Source: Tetranychus cinnabarinus
Lineage: Eukaryota; Arthropoda; Arachnida; Trombidiformes; Tetranychidae
Assembly: GCA_022266195.1 (NCBI GenBank)
Contig: WHVY01000002.1
Span: 13,035,001-13,099,000, forward strand
Direction: 5' to 3'
DNA: 64,000 nucleotides
This document shows positions 50,230 through 63,644 of this stretch, in pieces; the first letter of the stretch is position 1, and each line of letters opens with the position of its first letter. The position numbers and the translations under genes were made by a program. The notes under the pieces were generated by a model. The model did not search any database and was not told the DNA's origin. It saw nothing but the letters and a program-made list of their open reading frames with translations.

Positions 50230-53200
50230 TAATTTAAAATAAACCCAAACCTGTACAGAAAATATTCATAAATAAATTCTGGCCATTTAGATACCAAAAT
50301 AAGATAACAATCAAATAAGTCTCGAGCTCATAAAATAGTTTCTATTATTTCATCAATGCATCAAGAGTTAGAACAATTGAATCTTGAAGTCTTATCATGA
50401 TGATGAAATTAGACGGCTATATTAATTAAAAATTTGATTCCTGTTGACTTAATAAAATGAATCAAAACTTTAGTTACATCTACTAAATATGTCTGAGAAT
50501 TTCAATTAAAATCAAAAGTGAATTATAAATATCATGAGCCATTTATGAACTAGAGAAAGCCTTTTCGCTCTTTTAATACTCTATTCTGAAGCATTCTTAT
50601 TAATCCATCTTTCCATTTGATATGACAAGTTAATCACTAAACAAATTTACATTTCCTTGAAAGACTATTAGGAGCAAGAATTGAAACTTTAAATGTTCAA
50701 TTTCAAATCAACTAAAAAGGTTTATCAATTATTTGATAGCGATTCTGAAATTCAGTAAACATCACAGCAGCAACAGATTCTGTATCAAGACTTTATCCAA
50801 TCACGTTATTATCTTAAACAAAATACAATTTGAAATCAATTCGTATTATTTTCACCCATTCTGTTGATTCCATTGTTATTCTGGACAGCAGGAAATGAAA
50901 GTTTCCTGAACTTTTTAGCTCTCACTCTCTCTCTCTCTCTCTGTAGAGTTTTTCCTCAACTTTTTTTCTTGCTTCTTGTGTCAGTTTGACATTACTTGAT
51001 TGAATTGATGAAAATAATTATATTGAGTAACTTCAATTGATACACTGAAGATCCCAATCCAACCTCACCCAATTCATCAGAATAATTTGTATTCCATCAA
51101 AGTTCTGGAATTTGGCAAGAAACAAAAAATAATTGGAACAAATTCATTTTTTGTTTTCTCCATTATTTTTTCTTTTCACCAAAAACAACAATAAAAGTTT
51201 AAATACAAGATAAAGTTCAGTTGAATTTCGAGTTTTCTTTGTTACAATAATTGTTTTCACTTAATCCAACTTGGTCAGAAGAAAGTTCGAACAGAAAAAA
51301 AAACTGTAAACTAACAAATCTTTACAGAACTTTACAGAACATTCAATCGAAATTTTCGTAAACCACTTTTTTTCTTTAAAGAAACTCGAGTGAATCATGT
51401 TTCAATATGAAATATTGAGTGTCTTCAAGTGAAGAAGAGTACAAAAAATCGAAATGTTTTGAATCTCTAAAGATTTGGTGCAACATAAAAGATGAAGATA
51501 AACAAATAATGACGCTAAGAACAATTTAAATATCAATTCACTCAAGAACATGACAAACAAGAGAAAGTATGAAACTTGAAAAAAAGAAGACGAAAATACA
51601 AGAATTATCTCATGAAAAAGATTGTCATGAAAAAAGTGAGAATAAACATGCATTTTGGATTCTTCAATTTTCCATTGAAAAAGTTTTTTCCATCATTACA
51701 TGAGGAAACAAGAGGAAAGTTAATCAACAAAAATATCGAGTCTCATTACTGGTAAAATTGTTGATCCTCAGATGGTTATCATTATCATTCCCAGTTTGAA
51801 ACTCCCTGATGGAACAAAATAATTCAATGTTTTCTTGTTTGTTTAAAAATGCTTTACCTGTGTTGGTACAAACAGAGCAACTTATCATTTGCAAAGAAAG
51901 AAAATTCTTCAATTGAATATCTTTTTTTCTTCTTCTTCTCAGTTTACCTTTTTTTCAGTGAAAAATAATATTTCATGTAATTTTACAACAAATGAAGAAA
52001 AGGTTTACTCAACAAAATTTCAACTCAATTTAGCGAGCTACTTTTGTTTCTTGGATAACAATGATAATTATAATTTAATCAATTCTCGTGAGTTTATTGC
52101 TTTACATGGCTTTAATCAGTTGATTGTTAACAAGGCCTGATAAGATTAGTGTTTTGTTCACCAATAATGTTTTGTTTCATGTTCAATATTTGTTATAATA
52201 GCTTGTTATTAATGACGATGATAACATTGAAAATTGTTATCACTCGAAGCTTTTAATTACTCTTTTTGTCTTCAATGTCGACTGCATTTGGTTTACCCTT
52301 TTTTATGGTCATGATGCACTTCCGACTGATTATTGTTGGGAGAAAAGTTTTTCATCAATTCTGAGGGGCTTAGAATTTACTTTGACATTTTTATGATAGC
52401 GATCAAGATAAAGATTCTGTTTAAATATTATGTGATAAAAAACTAAATACTTGGAGTAAATAAAGGAACAGACGGAGATGCAAGTTGATTCACATGAAAG
52501 GGAAGAAAAAATTGGATGTTTACTGTTCATTTTAGGATAAACAGGAGTGATGGTGAAAAAAATGAACACGATTTTCCAAGTTCCAAGTGTTGAGCTTTTT
52601 TTATTCATTCCAATGCCAGTCTATGTTTCAATGGATCACAAATCTGGATTAGTTGGCTATCATTAGTTGGATTAGTTGAGATTTAAAGTAAGCATTGATC
52701 GAGTAGACTAATGAGTGGATTCAGTTGAAACTTTTCAAGTAAAATTCACAATTCTGTCTACTCTTGATCTATACTTTTCAGAATTTTCTGCAAATTTTGT
52801 GGATCTTTTTTTGTAGACGTTTGAGATTCTGCGAGATGTTTACTGTTTATGTTTTTGCTTTCATTTTTTCTCAAGTTTTTTGTTAGTCTGGACTAAAGTG
52901 ATTATGATTCAATGAATGCAATTCTTTTCATGACAAGTGAATGTGAATATGATCATGTCCATTATAGTAAACAAGTGCTGTGAATAGATAGGAACTCAAT
53001 AAAATGGAAACTTTGGATTAGAAGTGGAATACGAATGGATATTTTTATTAAGAAATGCTTCTGCTTCTTTTGACTTGAGATATGCTTATTGTAAATCAGT
53101 TAATCCTATTATCAAACTGATTCCAGTGTTCATTCTGAATCTTTAAATTACATTCAAATTCGTTATCTTTGATTTAAAAAATACTCTTTTATTAGTTTAT

Positions 53201-54756
53201 TATTACTTGAATCGCCGATACAGAAAGCTTTGAAACTAAACTTAAAACATTGTATGAAATTCATTGCAAGAAAATAACAATTTTTGCTTATTTGGAGTTT
53301 TTTAATGAAAGCAGATTGAAGCAGATGAAATCAGTATTCAAAGTGTAAGAATAATTCCATTCATCTGTTGTAAAAGTTTCATAGGTTCATAAGAACTGGT
53401 GCTTTCTGCTCTCAATTCAACGAGAATTTCAAATATATAATTTTTGTCTACCTAAATATTAACGTTATTTAAATAATGAAAATGTCTTAAATTGAGTGGA
53501 TGTTAAGTTTTTAATAGGAACCAAACACGCTGAGTGACTTATATTTGAACAGTATGCTTGTGAGAATTGAATGAAGTCTTTCGTTCATTCGACCTTCTGA
53601 AAGGTGTTTTCAAGTAGCACACTTTTGACATATTGTAATTTACATCATGCATATCAATACTAATAAAACGAGGATGGTGTACTCGAAACATTTTTGACCT
53701 GATGTAAAGCTTCTTAAAATTTGTGTAGCTTTTCAGAAAAGATTGAGGACTTTTTATAATGAATATTTTTAATACATTGAATGAATGCAAAACCCGGAGT
53801 TCCCAACGACATTGATTGTATTGTTTTAAACACAAACTTACTTGAAGCAGAGATTACAAGAGAGGAATATTTATAAGAATAGAGAAAATTAAATTACCTA
53901 ACGCTAACTTTTATTTGTTCCCAATGAACATTGATGTAAAAGAGGAAATATGAATAGAGATGGAGCGTTAGAACCACTGATTAAAACAAATAATAATTAT
54001 ATTGTTAAAGTGGTTTTTGGATTTAACGAAGTCAACAGGGAAGAAAATTAGGTGACAGTCTAGTCACATGGACACTAGGATTGTAAATTCAACAGATTGT
54101 CTTGATTGGATACTGATTTAAGTCTTTAAATTTTGGTAACTACGCCTTTTGTCCGTGTAATTAGACTGTTAACTAAAATTAATAAAGTGAAACAAATTTT
54201 GTTACACAAATGGTTTTGATTCACAGTTGTTCACATTTTCATTGTACTAAGCTAAATTTTTTCCTAGTAATCGAATCAAGAGGGAACAAACTATTTAAAA
54301 CTAATCTTCATAATACCTTTTAATAAAGTTCAGGTTAAGTGCCTCAGCAAAACAGCTAATTCCAGCTTGCTTTTGAATAATCGATGGCGACTATGAGCAC
54401 TAACCCCTGATGCACCTATATTTCACGGGATGTGATTTTTGTTTCATTTTTTTCGGAACTCGACGGATTAAACAAACTTGACGTGGTGAAAAATGTTTCA
54501 GTTTTTTATTTCTTTTCGTCTCCGAGTGTTTCAACTGTAATATTTTTCAACGCAGTGTTTATTGGAAAAATGAAAAACTGCATTACGACTAAACATAAAT
54601 TATTTGTATTTTACCGTTGACTATTAACTAAAAAGAAAGCGAGAAAATGGAAGAGTAAAGAATGCAATGGAATAGGATTAACCTCGATAAGGCTGATTAT
54701 ATAGAATCTAACTAAACAATTCAATTTCGTCATCATCGAACCATAATTATCCCCTG
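50230..54756. other. Gene-poor spacer, nothing recognised
   Basis: AT-rich with scattered short open frames. A minus-strand frame at 52608-52330 starts like a signal peptide (MNKKSSTLGTWKIVFIFFTI), but the donor after it is in the wrong phase for the first orcokinin exon. A (CT)9 microsatellite lies at 50925-50942. A TATAAATA motif is present on the minus strand near 53870, without an identifiable gene. Confidence 0.4.
50925..50942 (+). repeat. CT dinucleotide microsatellite
   Basis: Nine CT units, preceded by CTCA. Confidence 0.8.
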
Positions 54757-55365
54757 TTGGCATTACAATCTTTTCGGTTTGATTTACTTTTGTTTAGTAT
54801 CGATTTTGTTGCAATAGAGTGTATTTATTTCATTGATGAAGCTGGAATCGCAATTCATATTAGAACCAATTATGAAAGATCGTCAATGACGTGTGCTAAT
54901 TTAGCTGTCAAAGCAATCAAAGGAAAAAACTATTCAGTTTGTGCAGCTATGAACATTGGTGAATATTTCTATGAATGCAAAGATACCTCATATGATGGAG
55001 CAAGTTTTAATGAATTTCTTGGTTTTCTCAGTGCAAATAATGAAAATGTTACTAATGCTTACATAATAATGGATAACGTTAGATTTCACCATTGTGCAAT
55101 AATTAAGAATGAAATTCAATCTGCTGGCCACGCATTGATATTTCACCCCCCATTCGCCATTTCTCCATCCCATAAAGAATCTTTTCAATCAGTTGAAACA
55201 TTATGATAAAAAATATCTTCATACTAATGCTTCTAAAATTGTTAAAACTAATAAAGGTATTTCTAGCTTGAGAAAAACAGGCGTAAAGTTACTCAAAATC
55301 TCAACCGAAAAATTTAAAAGTCTGAAAGATCTATGCCAGTGTCCCTACTTTTGGTTCACCTTTTA
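54757..55365 (+). pseudogene. IS630/Tc1-type DDE transposase, frameshifted and active-site altered
   Basis: One frame (to 55206) carries the first catalytic block FIDEAGIAIHIRTNYERS, then VCAAMNIGEYF and the second catalytic block YIIMDNVRFHHCAII. Near 55148 the homology moves to another frame, which reads PHSPFLHPIKNLFNQLKHY and stays open to about 55365. In the family this block reads P-Y-S-P-x-L-N-P-I-E. Here the Glu that is the third catalytic residue is Lys. The frameshift and the E-to-K change mean the enzyme is dead. The N-terminal DNA-binding region is not recognisable and no terminal repeats were found. Confidence 0.8.
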
Positions 55366-58300
55366 AGATGTTTAATGCGAAGCAAGAGTAACTCTGCCAT
55401 ATTTATTATGCTTTAATCCCTCAGATTTTATCTATTATCAATATATCACCTTCCTTAAAAGTTGCAGCATCTAATGGTTGAACGCATCAAGTTTTAGATA
55501 AAAAAATGAATCAGTGAAAAAATTGTACATCGATTTCATCGGAAGACAAGATCTCATACCAACATTATTTTAATAGCTGTGCAAATAATGAATGAAACAG
55601 TGGAAGATGATTAGTTACTATGAAGATGTGAAATTTGAGTGTACACTGTAAGTCTTTTTTAGCTGAACTGTTTAACTATCCAATCAAATCAGAAGCAAGC
55701 TTTTAGAAAAGATTCATCAACTAAAAATGAAAATAAACTGATCAAATTGCAATCAAATAGAAAATAGTACATCATGTAAATCGTCAAAAATGAGAGTATA
55801 CGCGAACGCAACTTTACACTAGATAAAAAATCGCGATTTGGTTTTTTCGACTCAGACAATAGCTGACCGACCAACCTTCGAAAAACCATGACCTTTACAA
55901 GTTGGAATCTCAGTAAAGCTATTAAGGATACCCTGTACTTAGAGCTTTCTAATGAGCAAACCATTGTGATGATACCTGATGCAAGCTAATTAGTCTGTGC
56001 GTGACTGTAAATCGAAAGCATCCGAAGCTACAAGCTTATCCACTTCTTAATGAAGCCATAATTAGTCAACAATAGTCAATGCGATCATAATTTAGACTTT
56101 TCTCAATTCTGTTTGAAAACAAAAAAATGTTGAAATAAATTAAGTTGAAGAAAAATTTGATTAAACAAAATCTTAAATGAGCTCAAAGCTCTGCCATGAA
56201 AATAAATCTTTCCCATTTCAATATATTTGCCAGCAAATTAGGCTCATTAATTATTGTTATTATTATTGCCATTTTATTCATTTTCATCGCTCATCAACAT
56301 GAACCAATTCATTTTCGTTAACAAAGTTAACCCAATTACAAATTAGCATATATTGAACATTAAAAAAAGGTTAACGTTAATAGGTTGAGTGAAAAAAGCA
56401 AAGAGCGAAACTGTAGCCAAATAAATCAATAAATTGTTACCTTTTTAATAACCATTATGTTAAACACTTGTTGATTATTAGATTTTTTATTGTGAATCAT
56501 TTCATCGTTTATGGTTTTCGTTTGGATAAATAAGGATAAAGCAAATACCGTCATTACTTTCACGTTGAGATAATAATGAGAATGTTTTTCAGAAGAAAAA
56601 GATTTTTCGAATTGAAAAGAAAATTCTTGTTCTATTCAATTAATAATTTTATTAAAGTCTAACCAGCAATTGTTTTCACCTTTGATTGTTTACAATTTGA
56701 TCAACTCTTTAATAGTCATGATAATCTAATGAAAGGTAACTTTAGGATAATGATTGTTGCTGAGAAACTTTTCTCGTTTCTTTTACTCCATTCAAATTGA
56801 ATTTGATTGAAACAACAAATTAATTTACTCGATCATTTCATTTTCACTGGCTTATTTCCTTTCAATCAAATTAAATTGGTGTTAAATTTGTTGACGATAA
56901 TTGGAATAGATTTTTGTCCAAATCAAATTATCTCTACAATAAGAAGGTAAAGTAAAAAAGAAAAGCTCAAAATATAGTTTCTGTTGATCTTTTTTTCTGG
57001 TTCCTGTGAATGTCGAATAACCAATCGAGTTAACAGTGAGGTTAGACAGGTTAATTCAGTCTCAATTCAATGCAATCAAGATTTAATCAAGTTTATTGAA
57101 AGTTGACCGCATTTAACCGACAAAAATTCACTTATTGTTAACTTTGAAAGTTAAAACAAATTGAAAAGTCAAGATGAAATGAATGTCTATTCAGCTTTTG
57201 TTTTATCAGCTTCACTGAAAAAACTTACATTTTACCATGAATCATAAAGAATAATAATTAATTCTGTTCAAGTGAAATTGCATTAAATTAAAATTAAAAG
57301 TAAATAAAAATTCCATGACTGTAATTGAAGCAGAAACGTATAACTTGTTTTCTGAAATTTACTGATTACCTTATTGAATGAAAAAATTTTTATCGAATTG
57401 GATTTTATTTTATTATTAAAAATATTTTTTACGAAAAAATTGATGAACAAATCATTATTGGCTTCAATTAAAAGCTATTGAAATTCTTTGCATCAAGTTA
57501 TTGACATCGATATCTCAAAATTGGTAGCATCTTCAGCCACTTTTTCGCAACAATTATTAGATTTTGGGTGTTTCGCAAAGGATTTAGACAGTTGAAGGAA
57601 TAATGTTGGCAAACGAATGCGTTTATTTGTCCATTTTTTGAATTTAAAGCAGAAGGATACAAAATTGTTATGACTTATTGTCGCAATGGGTACCTTCAAT
57701 GTTCTGGAGAAGTTGGATTATTTCGACAACACAGCAGCACATAGTCTTCATCATGGAGACTTATGGAAACACTTGAACATTTTATGCATAACTTGAAGCA
57801 TTTCTGCCATTTTGATATGCTGTTCGCTACTTCTTTTCTCTTTAAAAAATAAAGGAAACTTCATTATTATCACATGATAATGATAACTACTGGAAACTCA
57901 CAGAATTCCAACTCTAGACTCAGAAGAAAAATCTTTTACTAACCTCTTATACTTCATGATCATATTTATAGTGTTTTCGATTTCTTTCTTTGCTGAAACC
58001 AGATTTCCTTATAATTAAACTTTCACTCTTCATGGTTAACACACAATTTATTAGCTTTTAATTTCATCCGTTCTTATTGAGTAAATCAAACAATTTGTTT
58101 TAGAATTTTAGTTTTTTCTAATCAATTTACATTTTTATACAAAAGTCGATTTGATTATCGGTGATCAGTGAATATGAATAATTTATAACTAAATATGTAA
58201 TCATTTGAATGAAATTGTCATCTTAGAGGATGGAAATCCAAGCGAAACACTTTACCATGTTAATCAATCCAAAGGCTAAAAAGTGTTTAACAAAAATGAT

Positions 58301-60331
58301 TCAATATTTATTATTGAGAATGTAGATTGAAAAGCTAAAGTTCAAAAATTTGATTCATCACTCAATCAATTTAATCAAATAAAACATATTGACAGATGCT
58401 ATTGTGCTCAATGATAAAGTGAATCATTAATATTAACATGTAAAAAGAAGCAAATAAATCGTCATTTGCATAACAATTTGACAAACTATAACTAAAGTTA
58501 TCCTGAAAATTTGTATTCAAAAACTTCTCAAGTCTTTACATCAATTTATAATTGTAAAACTGAAAAAATACATTTTCAATGAAATTCATTTTCTGAGTAG
58601 AAAAAAAATTCCAAGTTTAATCTGAAATTGTTTCTCCTACTCAACACACGAGATTGTTTTATAACAATTGTTGCAATTGAATTGAACAACCTTTAAATAC
58701 TCGATGAATGTGTTGAGAGGATGAAGTAGAAAAGCGAAGAAAAAACAATTCGCTCAATATTCATCAGAATTTTTGTCAGATAAGTGTGAATAATCTTCTC
58801 CTTCTGAAGAGCTCAATGAGGATTATTGTTCTATTCACCTATTCGTGAAACAATAAGATACTTGAGATTGAATTTTTTCTCTTCGTTCATCGCTTTCAAC
58901 CTTTTCAAATCTCAATACAAAATGTTGAACAATTACTTGAAAAATGGTGAAAATGACTGTTGAAATAATTGCTATTAAATGAGTAATTTCAAGTATAATT
59001 GCCTTTCTCCATGTAAATTCAATTCTCAATCCATATTGCATGAGCTTTTCTCTGTCAACCAAAGTGTTTATTATGTTACAAATCAAATTGTTCAAGATTG
59101 CTTGACAAGTAAATTATTGAGTGACTTTTCTGGTTCATTTAACTATAATCAATTAGCAATGAGTTTTCATGAGTCTTGGCTTTAATTTGGTGTCTGTGGT
59201 TCTCTGTGGGTTTCCTCATTATCCAAGCTCAAACTAAGCTCAACTCGCCAGTCTCATGTTTTATCATGGTCAGACAAGATTATTAATCAAGTTATTGTCT
59301 TGTTATTGTGAGCCGAATAATGATTAACTTTCATATGCTTTTGTCTTCAAGTGTAAATTAGTTTGCAGTTTCATTGGGATTTCCAGCTCTTTAGCAACAA
59401 TTTAAGTTTATTCATCGAGAGTCGGGTTAATTTGAATTCTCGGGTGAATTGAACAAATTACAATCAACTTTGATTGGGTGACTTTGAAAGGGCAAATCTG
59501 AATAGCAAATTAAAAGCTGATTCAATAAACGATACAAGTTGAACGAGTTCAAAGTTTTGTGCTTTAATTACAATTGTAATGGTGTCATTAACCGAACATT
59601 TGATATTGAAACTTGATTGGCTTTGAGTCAACAATTGTTCATATTTACAGGTTTCGACATTAGATGAGATGGAAGGAAAATCTTTAAAGTTGAGGAAAAC
59701 AGAAAATTTTCAAAATTAATTTCGATAAAATAAACTTGTAGAGAGAAAAATGTCGAGTTTGTGACTTTGAACATTGCGTTTCACCATTGACAACGAAGCA
59801 GATTTAAAATTGAATTGCATCTTCCAAAATTTTGGAAGCTTATCTAATAGAAATAACTTGAGTTTTATTGAGCATTGATTTATAACTTTTTCGTGCTGAA
59901 CTTTCTGATCAGTAATTGAAATCGTGATTGTTGGCTAAATGTGGTCAAAGTATTTTCTTTGCAGATCATTGGTCATTTGTTAGCCTCAAGTCAATGACTT
60001 AAATCGTTTCAATTTAATCTTCTTTTATTGAATTTCTGTTGATCATTATTCTAGAGAAGCTTTTGCAAAGTAAAGTCTTTCCAACTGATTCTGTCTCGAC
60101 GAGTTTAAATCCTTTGTTTTTCGTGGTTAAACTTTTACTTTAAACTACAAAAGGTTTCAATTAGTTTTCCAGTGAAACTCCACGAGATACTAAAACCGAA
60201 CATTTCAAAGAGCAAATAATGAGTTATGAAAAACTTCATGGCTTCCATATGTCAATCCATGGCGAGCAGTTCGCAAGATTATTGACTTAAAATCATTTCT
60301 CCAGCAAAGATGTGAGTTAATTAATCTAATG
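55366..60331. other. Gene-poor spacer, nothing recognised
   Basis: AT-rich, many short open frames, none with a recognisable family. The longest, 86 codons on the minus strand (59095-58835), lacks an ATG start and has one hydrophobic helix followed by a charged stretch. No RNA gene was seen. Confidence 0.45.
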
Positions 60332-60652
60332 GGTTGGAGACTCAGGGATGGTTTTAAGGGAATCTTTAAATAATCCTAAACTTTTTTAAAACCTCTTCTT
60401 CTTTTTGCTTTTAAAAAATTTCATAAACTGATTAAACCCAAATCTTTCAACTGACAATTTTCAGTGCGAAGAGTTAAGGAAAATTGAACTGAATTTTGCT
60501 AATCAACAATTTCATCAAATATTGAACCAATCTTATGTTTTTGGCCTGTAAATGTTTGAAAATGTCTTTAGCAATACTTTTGATGAAAAATTGTTACTAT
60601 GATTTTGGGATATTTTAAAAGTCCCTTAAAACCATCCCTGAACCTCAACATT
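60332..60652. repeat. Long inverted repeat, hairpin or MITE-like
   Basis: The 19-bp CAGGGATGGTTTTAAGGGA at 60343-60361 is perfectly repeated in inverse orientation at 60622-60640. Partial pairing continues on both sides (about 60332-60382 with 60604-60652). The interior of about 220 bp shows no coding frame. No obvious target-site duplication was found. Confidence 0.7.
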
Positions 60653-63644
60653 ATCTCACTTTTTATCAACTCTGCTTCAACTCTAAAAATCAATTTTAAA
60701 TAAAAGAGAAAAGATGAAACCAAAAATCTCGGAACTCGCCATGAAGCTAATAAGGTTTTCATAATTCAACTTGATCTATGGAATGAAATTTGTCACTTTC
60801 AATTGAGTTGAGAGCTCGAAGTCTTGTTTAAAGATTCAAATGGCTCTAAAATTTGGACAATAAACAGAGCAGTTGCTTTGAACTGTTAACCAAAAGGTCG
60901 CAAAATTCAAAAGCAAACCCATTTATTTGATTAAAATATCAACATTTTTCATTGCAACTTGAAGGCTCTTTCCTCAATTGCTATTGATACTAAACTCATT
61001 GAAACTAATGACAAAAAGATAAATTATTTTACCAGCAAAAGTGAACGTTAATTGACATTAATTATGCTCTTCATCTGTAAATCTTTCTCAATTGAAGCTT
61101 CCAAGGAACCAGTCAAAGTATTATCGCCTTAAGACATGGGAATATGAGAATTGAAAATTGTAATTGTATATCAAAATTTGATGAGAAAATGCGATTTCCA
61201 TCAGAACAAGTTAATCACAAATCTTGATCATTTATCAATGAACATTTTCCCTTCATATTTCACCTTCTAACTGATCTTTCCTTTTAACTAATGATCTACG
61301 GAAACAGTTAATTATTCAACAGATTAACAGGTAAAAGTGGCTTCTCAATGAAAATATGTAATTTGAAAATTTGTCAAATTAATTGAAGTCAACTGAACCA
61401 TGATAGTTAATTGCAATAAATAATATTAATGAAACAAGTAAACAGTGAAACTGTTTTCAAGCCTTTCTGTTTCAACTTCAGGTAAAAAGAGTCTCTTGAT
61501 CTTCAATAATTTACTCTAATTTCAACCATTGTTACAATGTGAATACAAACCATAAATGAATGTAATGAAAAAAGCTAATAAATGAAGACAACTGTTAACC
61601 AACGATGGTTATAAAAGGTTGTCACTATTTTATTAGTGACAGCAACAAGCTAACAGCAAACTTGACGGTAAAAAGAAAGCAAAAATTTAATTAAAATGAG
61701 GCAAAAATTTAAGTGGTTAAAAGCGTAAATTATTAACCTTAATCATCATCAAAAGCTGGTGGTTAACCTTTGGTAATAAATTATTTCATATTGTCTATTA
61801 GTAAAGAGCCAAGAGGTGAAATGATTAAATTGTATCAACTTGGGCTTTCTGGGAAAAGACAATGTTGTATCGATGTTGCCTATTGGAGAAACAGTTAATG
61901 CTGTCAGATGTCAGAGTTAATTGTGGATCAACTAATCAATTTTTGGCTCTTTGTATTTAGGTTTCAGATTTAATCAATCTTAAATTTCCTCTTCAAATTG
62001 TGATAATTTCTTGAAGGTAAATCTTGTTTGAACAATTTGGTTTGCTTTGATCATTACGATGTTCATTTGTAAAGATTAATGTTTTGGTTGAATGTTTGTT
62101 TGCAAATGGAAATAAAAAGATGTTGAATTGTTATGATATAGAAAGGGTTTGTTTGATTTAGGTTTGCGGGTAAAAATAGATGGAAATGATTGAAATGATT
62201 TGTTGATTTTGCTTCACATCTTAATCAGATTTAAGATGAGTTGATTAAAAAAGATGGTAAAATCAATAGACGTAACAAGACAATCAAGACAGTGAAAGGT
62301 GAAATCAGAAAGAGTTTAAGATTGATATATTGTTGGGTTAAGGGGAGCCAATTTCAAGTCATTTCAATATTTCATCTGATTTTGTTTGGTAATCTAATTG
62401 AGATTTACATTAATTAAATTGAACTTGTTATATTTGTACTCTTTTGAAATTGCTGTTGGAATCAATTGGAATACAATTTTGTCTTTTTCTTGTGTTCACT
62501 GCAACAAAAAAGCCTCAAATGTATAATCATACAAATAACTGTTGTGCAGCAAGCCTAAGCTTTAATTCAATTAGAAGTAGTCTTTTGATTAGTTAAATAA
62601 TGAATTTACTTTTGACTTTTGACTGGAAATGAAAGATACAATGAATTGGTCATTTAAATTGTTAATGTTTCGATGTTTTTTTTTCAGACATATATTTATA
62701 AAAAAAAGAAAGGTTAACAAGTTGTAATGGTTTATGGGAAAATGGAACATTGAATTACGGAATAATGGAATATTGAAAGTTAATGATTGATATTGAAAAT
62801 TCAATGTAAATTAAAGAAATGGTAAAATTTTACTTAATGAGGCTTGAATTTTGGCAGGAAAAAGACTAGACTTATTTTAATGTGATTTTTAACTGCAGTA
62901 TTTTGGACATTTGCAACTGTTTTCTAATTGTTGGACGTGTTGAATAGATTCTCTATATTGGTATTTTCAAATTTAGTCTTAATTTTGTACAAAATGATTT
63001 GGGTTGAGGCTACTTTTGATATAGATTTAAATTAGAAAACACGAAAAATACAAATTACAGTTAGAAATCAAAACGATTTAACTTACAATGGTGTTAATGG
63101 CAACTGTTGAAGTCGCAGTGACTATAGTTAAATTGATTATCATTGCAATCATCAGGCAAATTGACTGGAAATTCATGTTTCTTTTTGTGATGAATATGTC
63201 GGCTTCTGATGATAAATGGCGGTCTTTACACTTTAGTCGGTGATTAATCCAGGTGATTTACTTAGGATGGAAGGTTAGACTTAATTTAACTCTGACTTTG
63301 GGTTAAATATGGACTTTGGCCAAGTTTGATTCGAGTTTGGATGTCGTTGTGAGAAGTTATAATATTAGCGAATAAATTATGAATTTTATTGTTGTTTGGT
63401 GGTTGGTTTGATGTCAATTAATATATAAAGCGTCTCGGTTGAAAGTATAGATGAAATGATTTCGATTATTGAGATTACCACGAGAATCAACTAGTGATGA
63501 TTAATAATGTTGGATAACTTTCGATCTTAAAATGCGAGAAATAAGATGATGATGATGGTTTTAAAGGAAAGAAACAGTTCTACTGAACAGGCGTAGTTCA
63601 CATTTACACCTTACTTAAAATCTAACTTGGATTCTGTTTTTTGC
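60653..63644. other. Gene-poor spacer, nothing recognised
   Basis: AT-rich. Nothing coding before the RGG-protein stop at 63645; the last few hundred bases are probably that gene's 3' UTR (minus strand). Confidence 0.45.

Noticed and set aside
52330..52608. Signal-peptide-like start MNKKSSTLGTWKIVFIFFTI as possible orcokinin exon 1
   Set aside because: The only nearby donor (GTAAAC) leaves phase 1, whereas the next orcokinin exon needs phase 0.
58835..59095. 86-codon minus-strand frame with one hydrophobic helix
   Set aside because: No ATG at the start, no splice partners and no recognisable family; expected by chance in AT-rich DNA.
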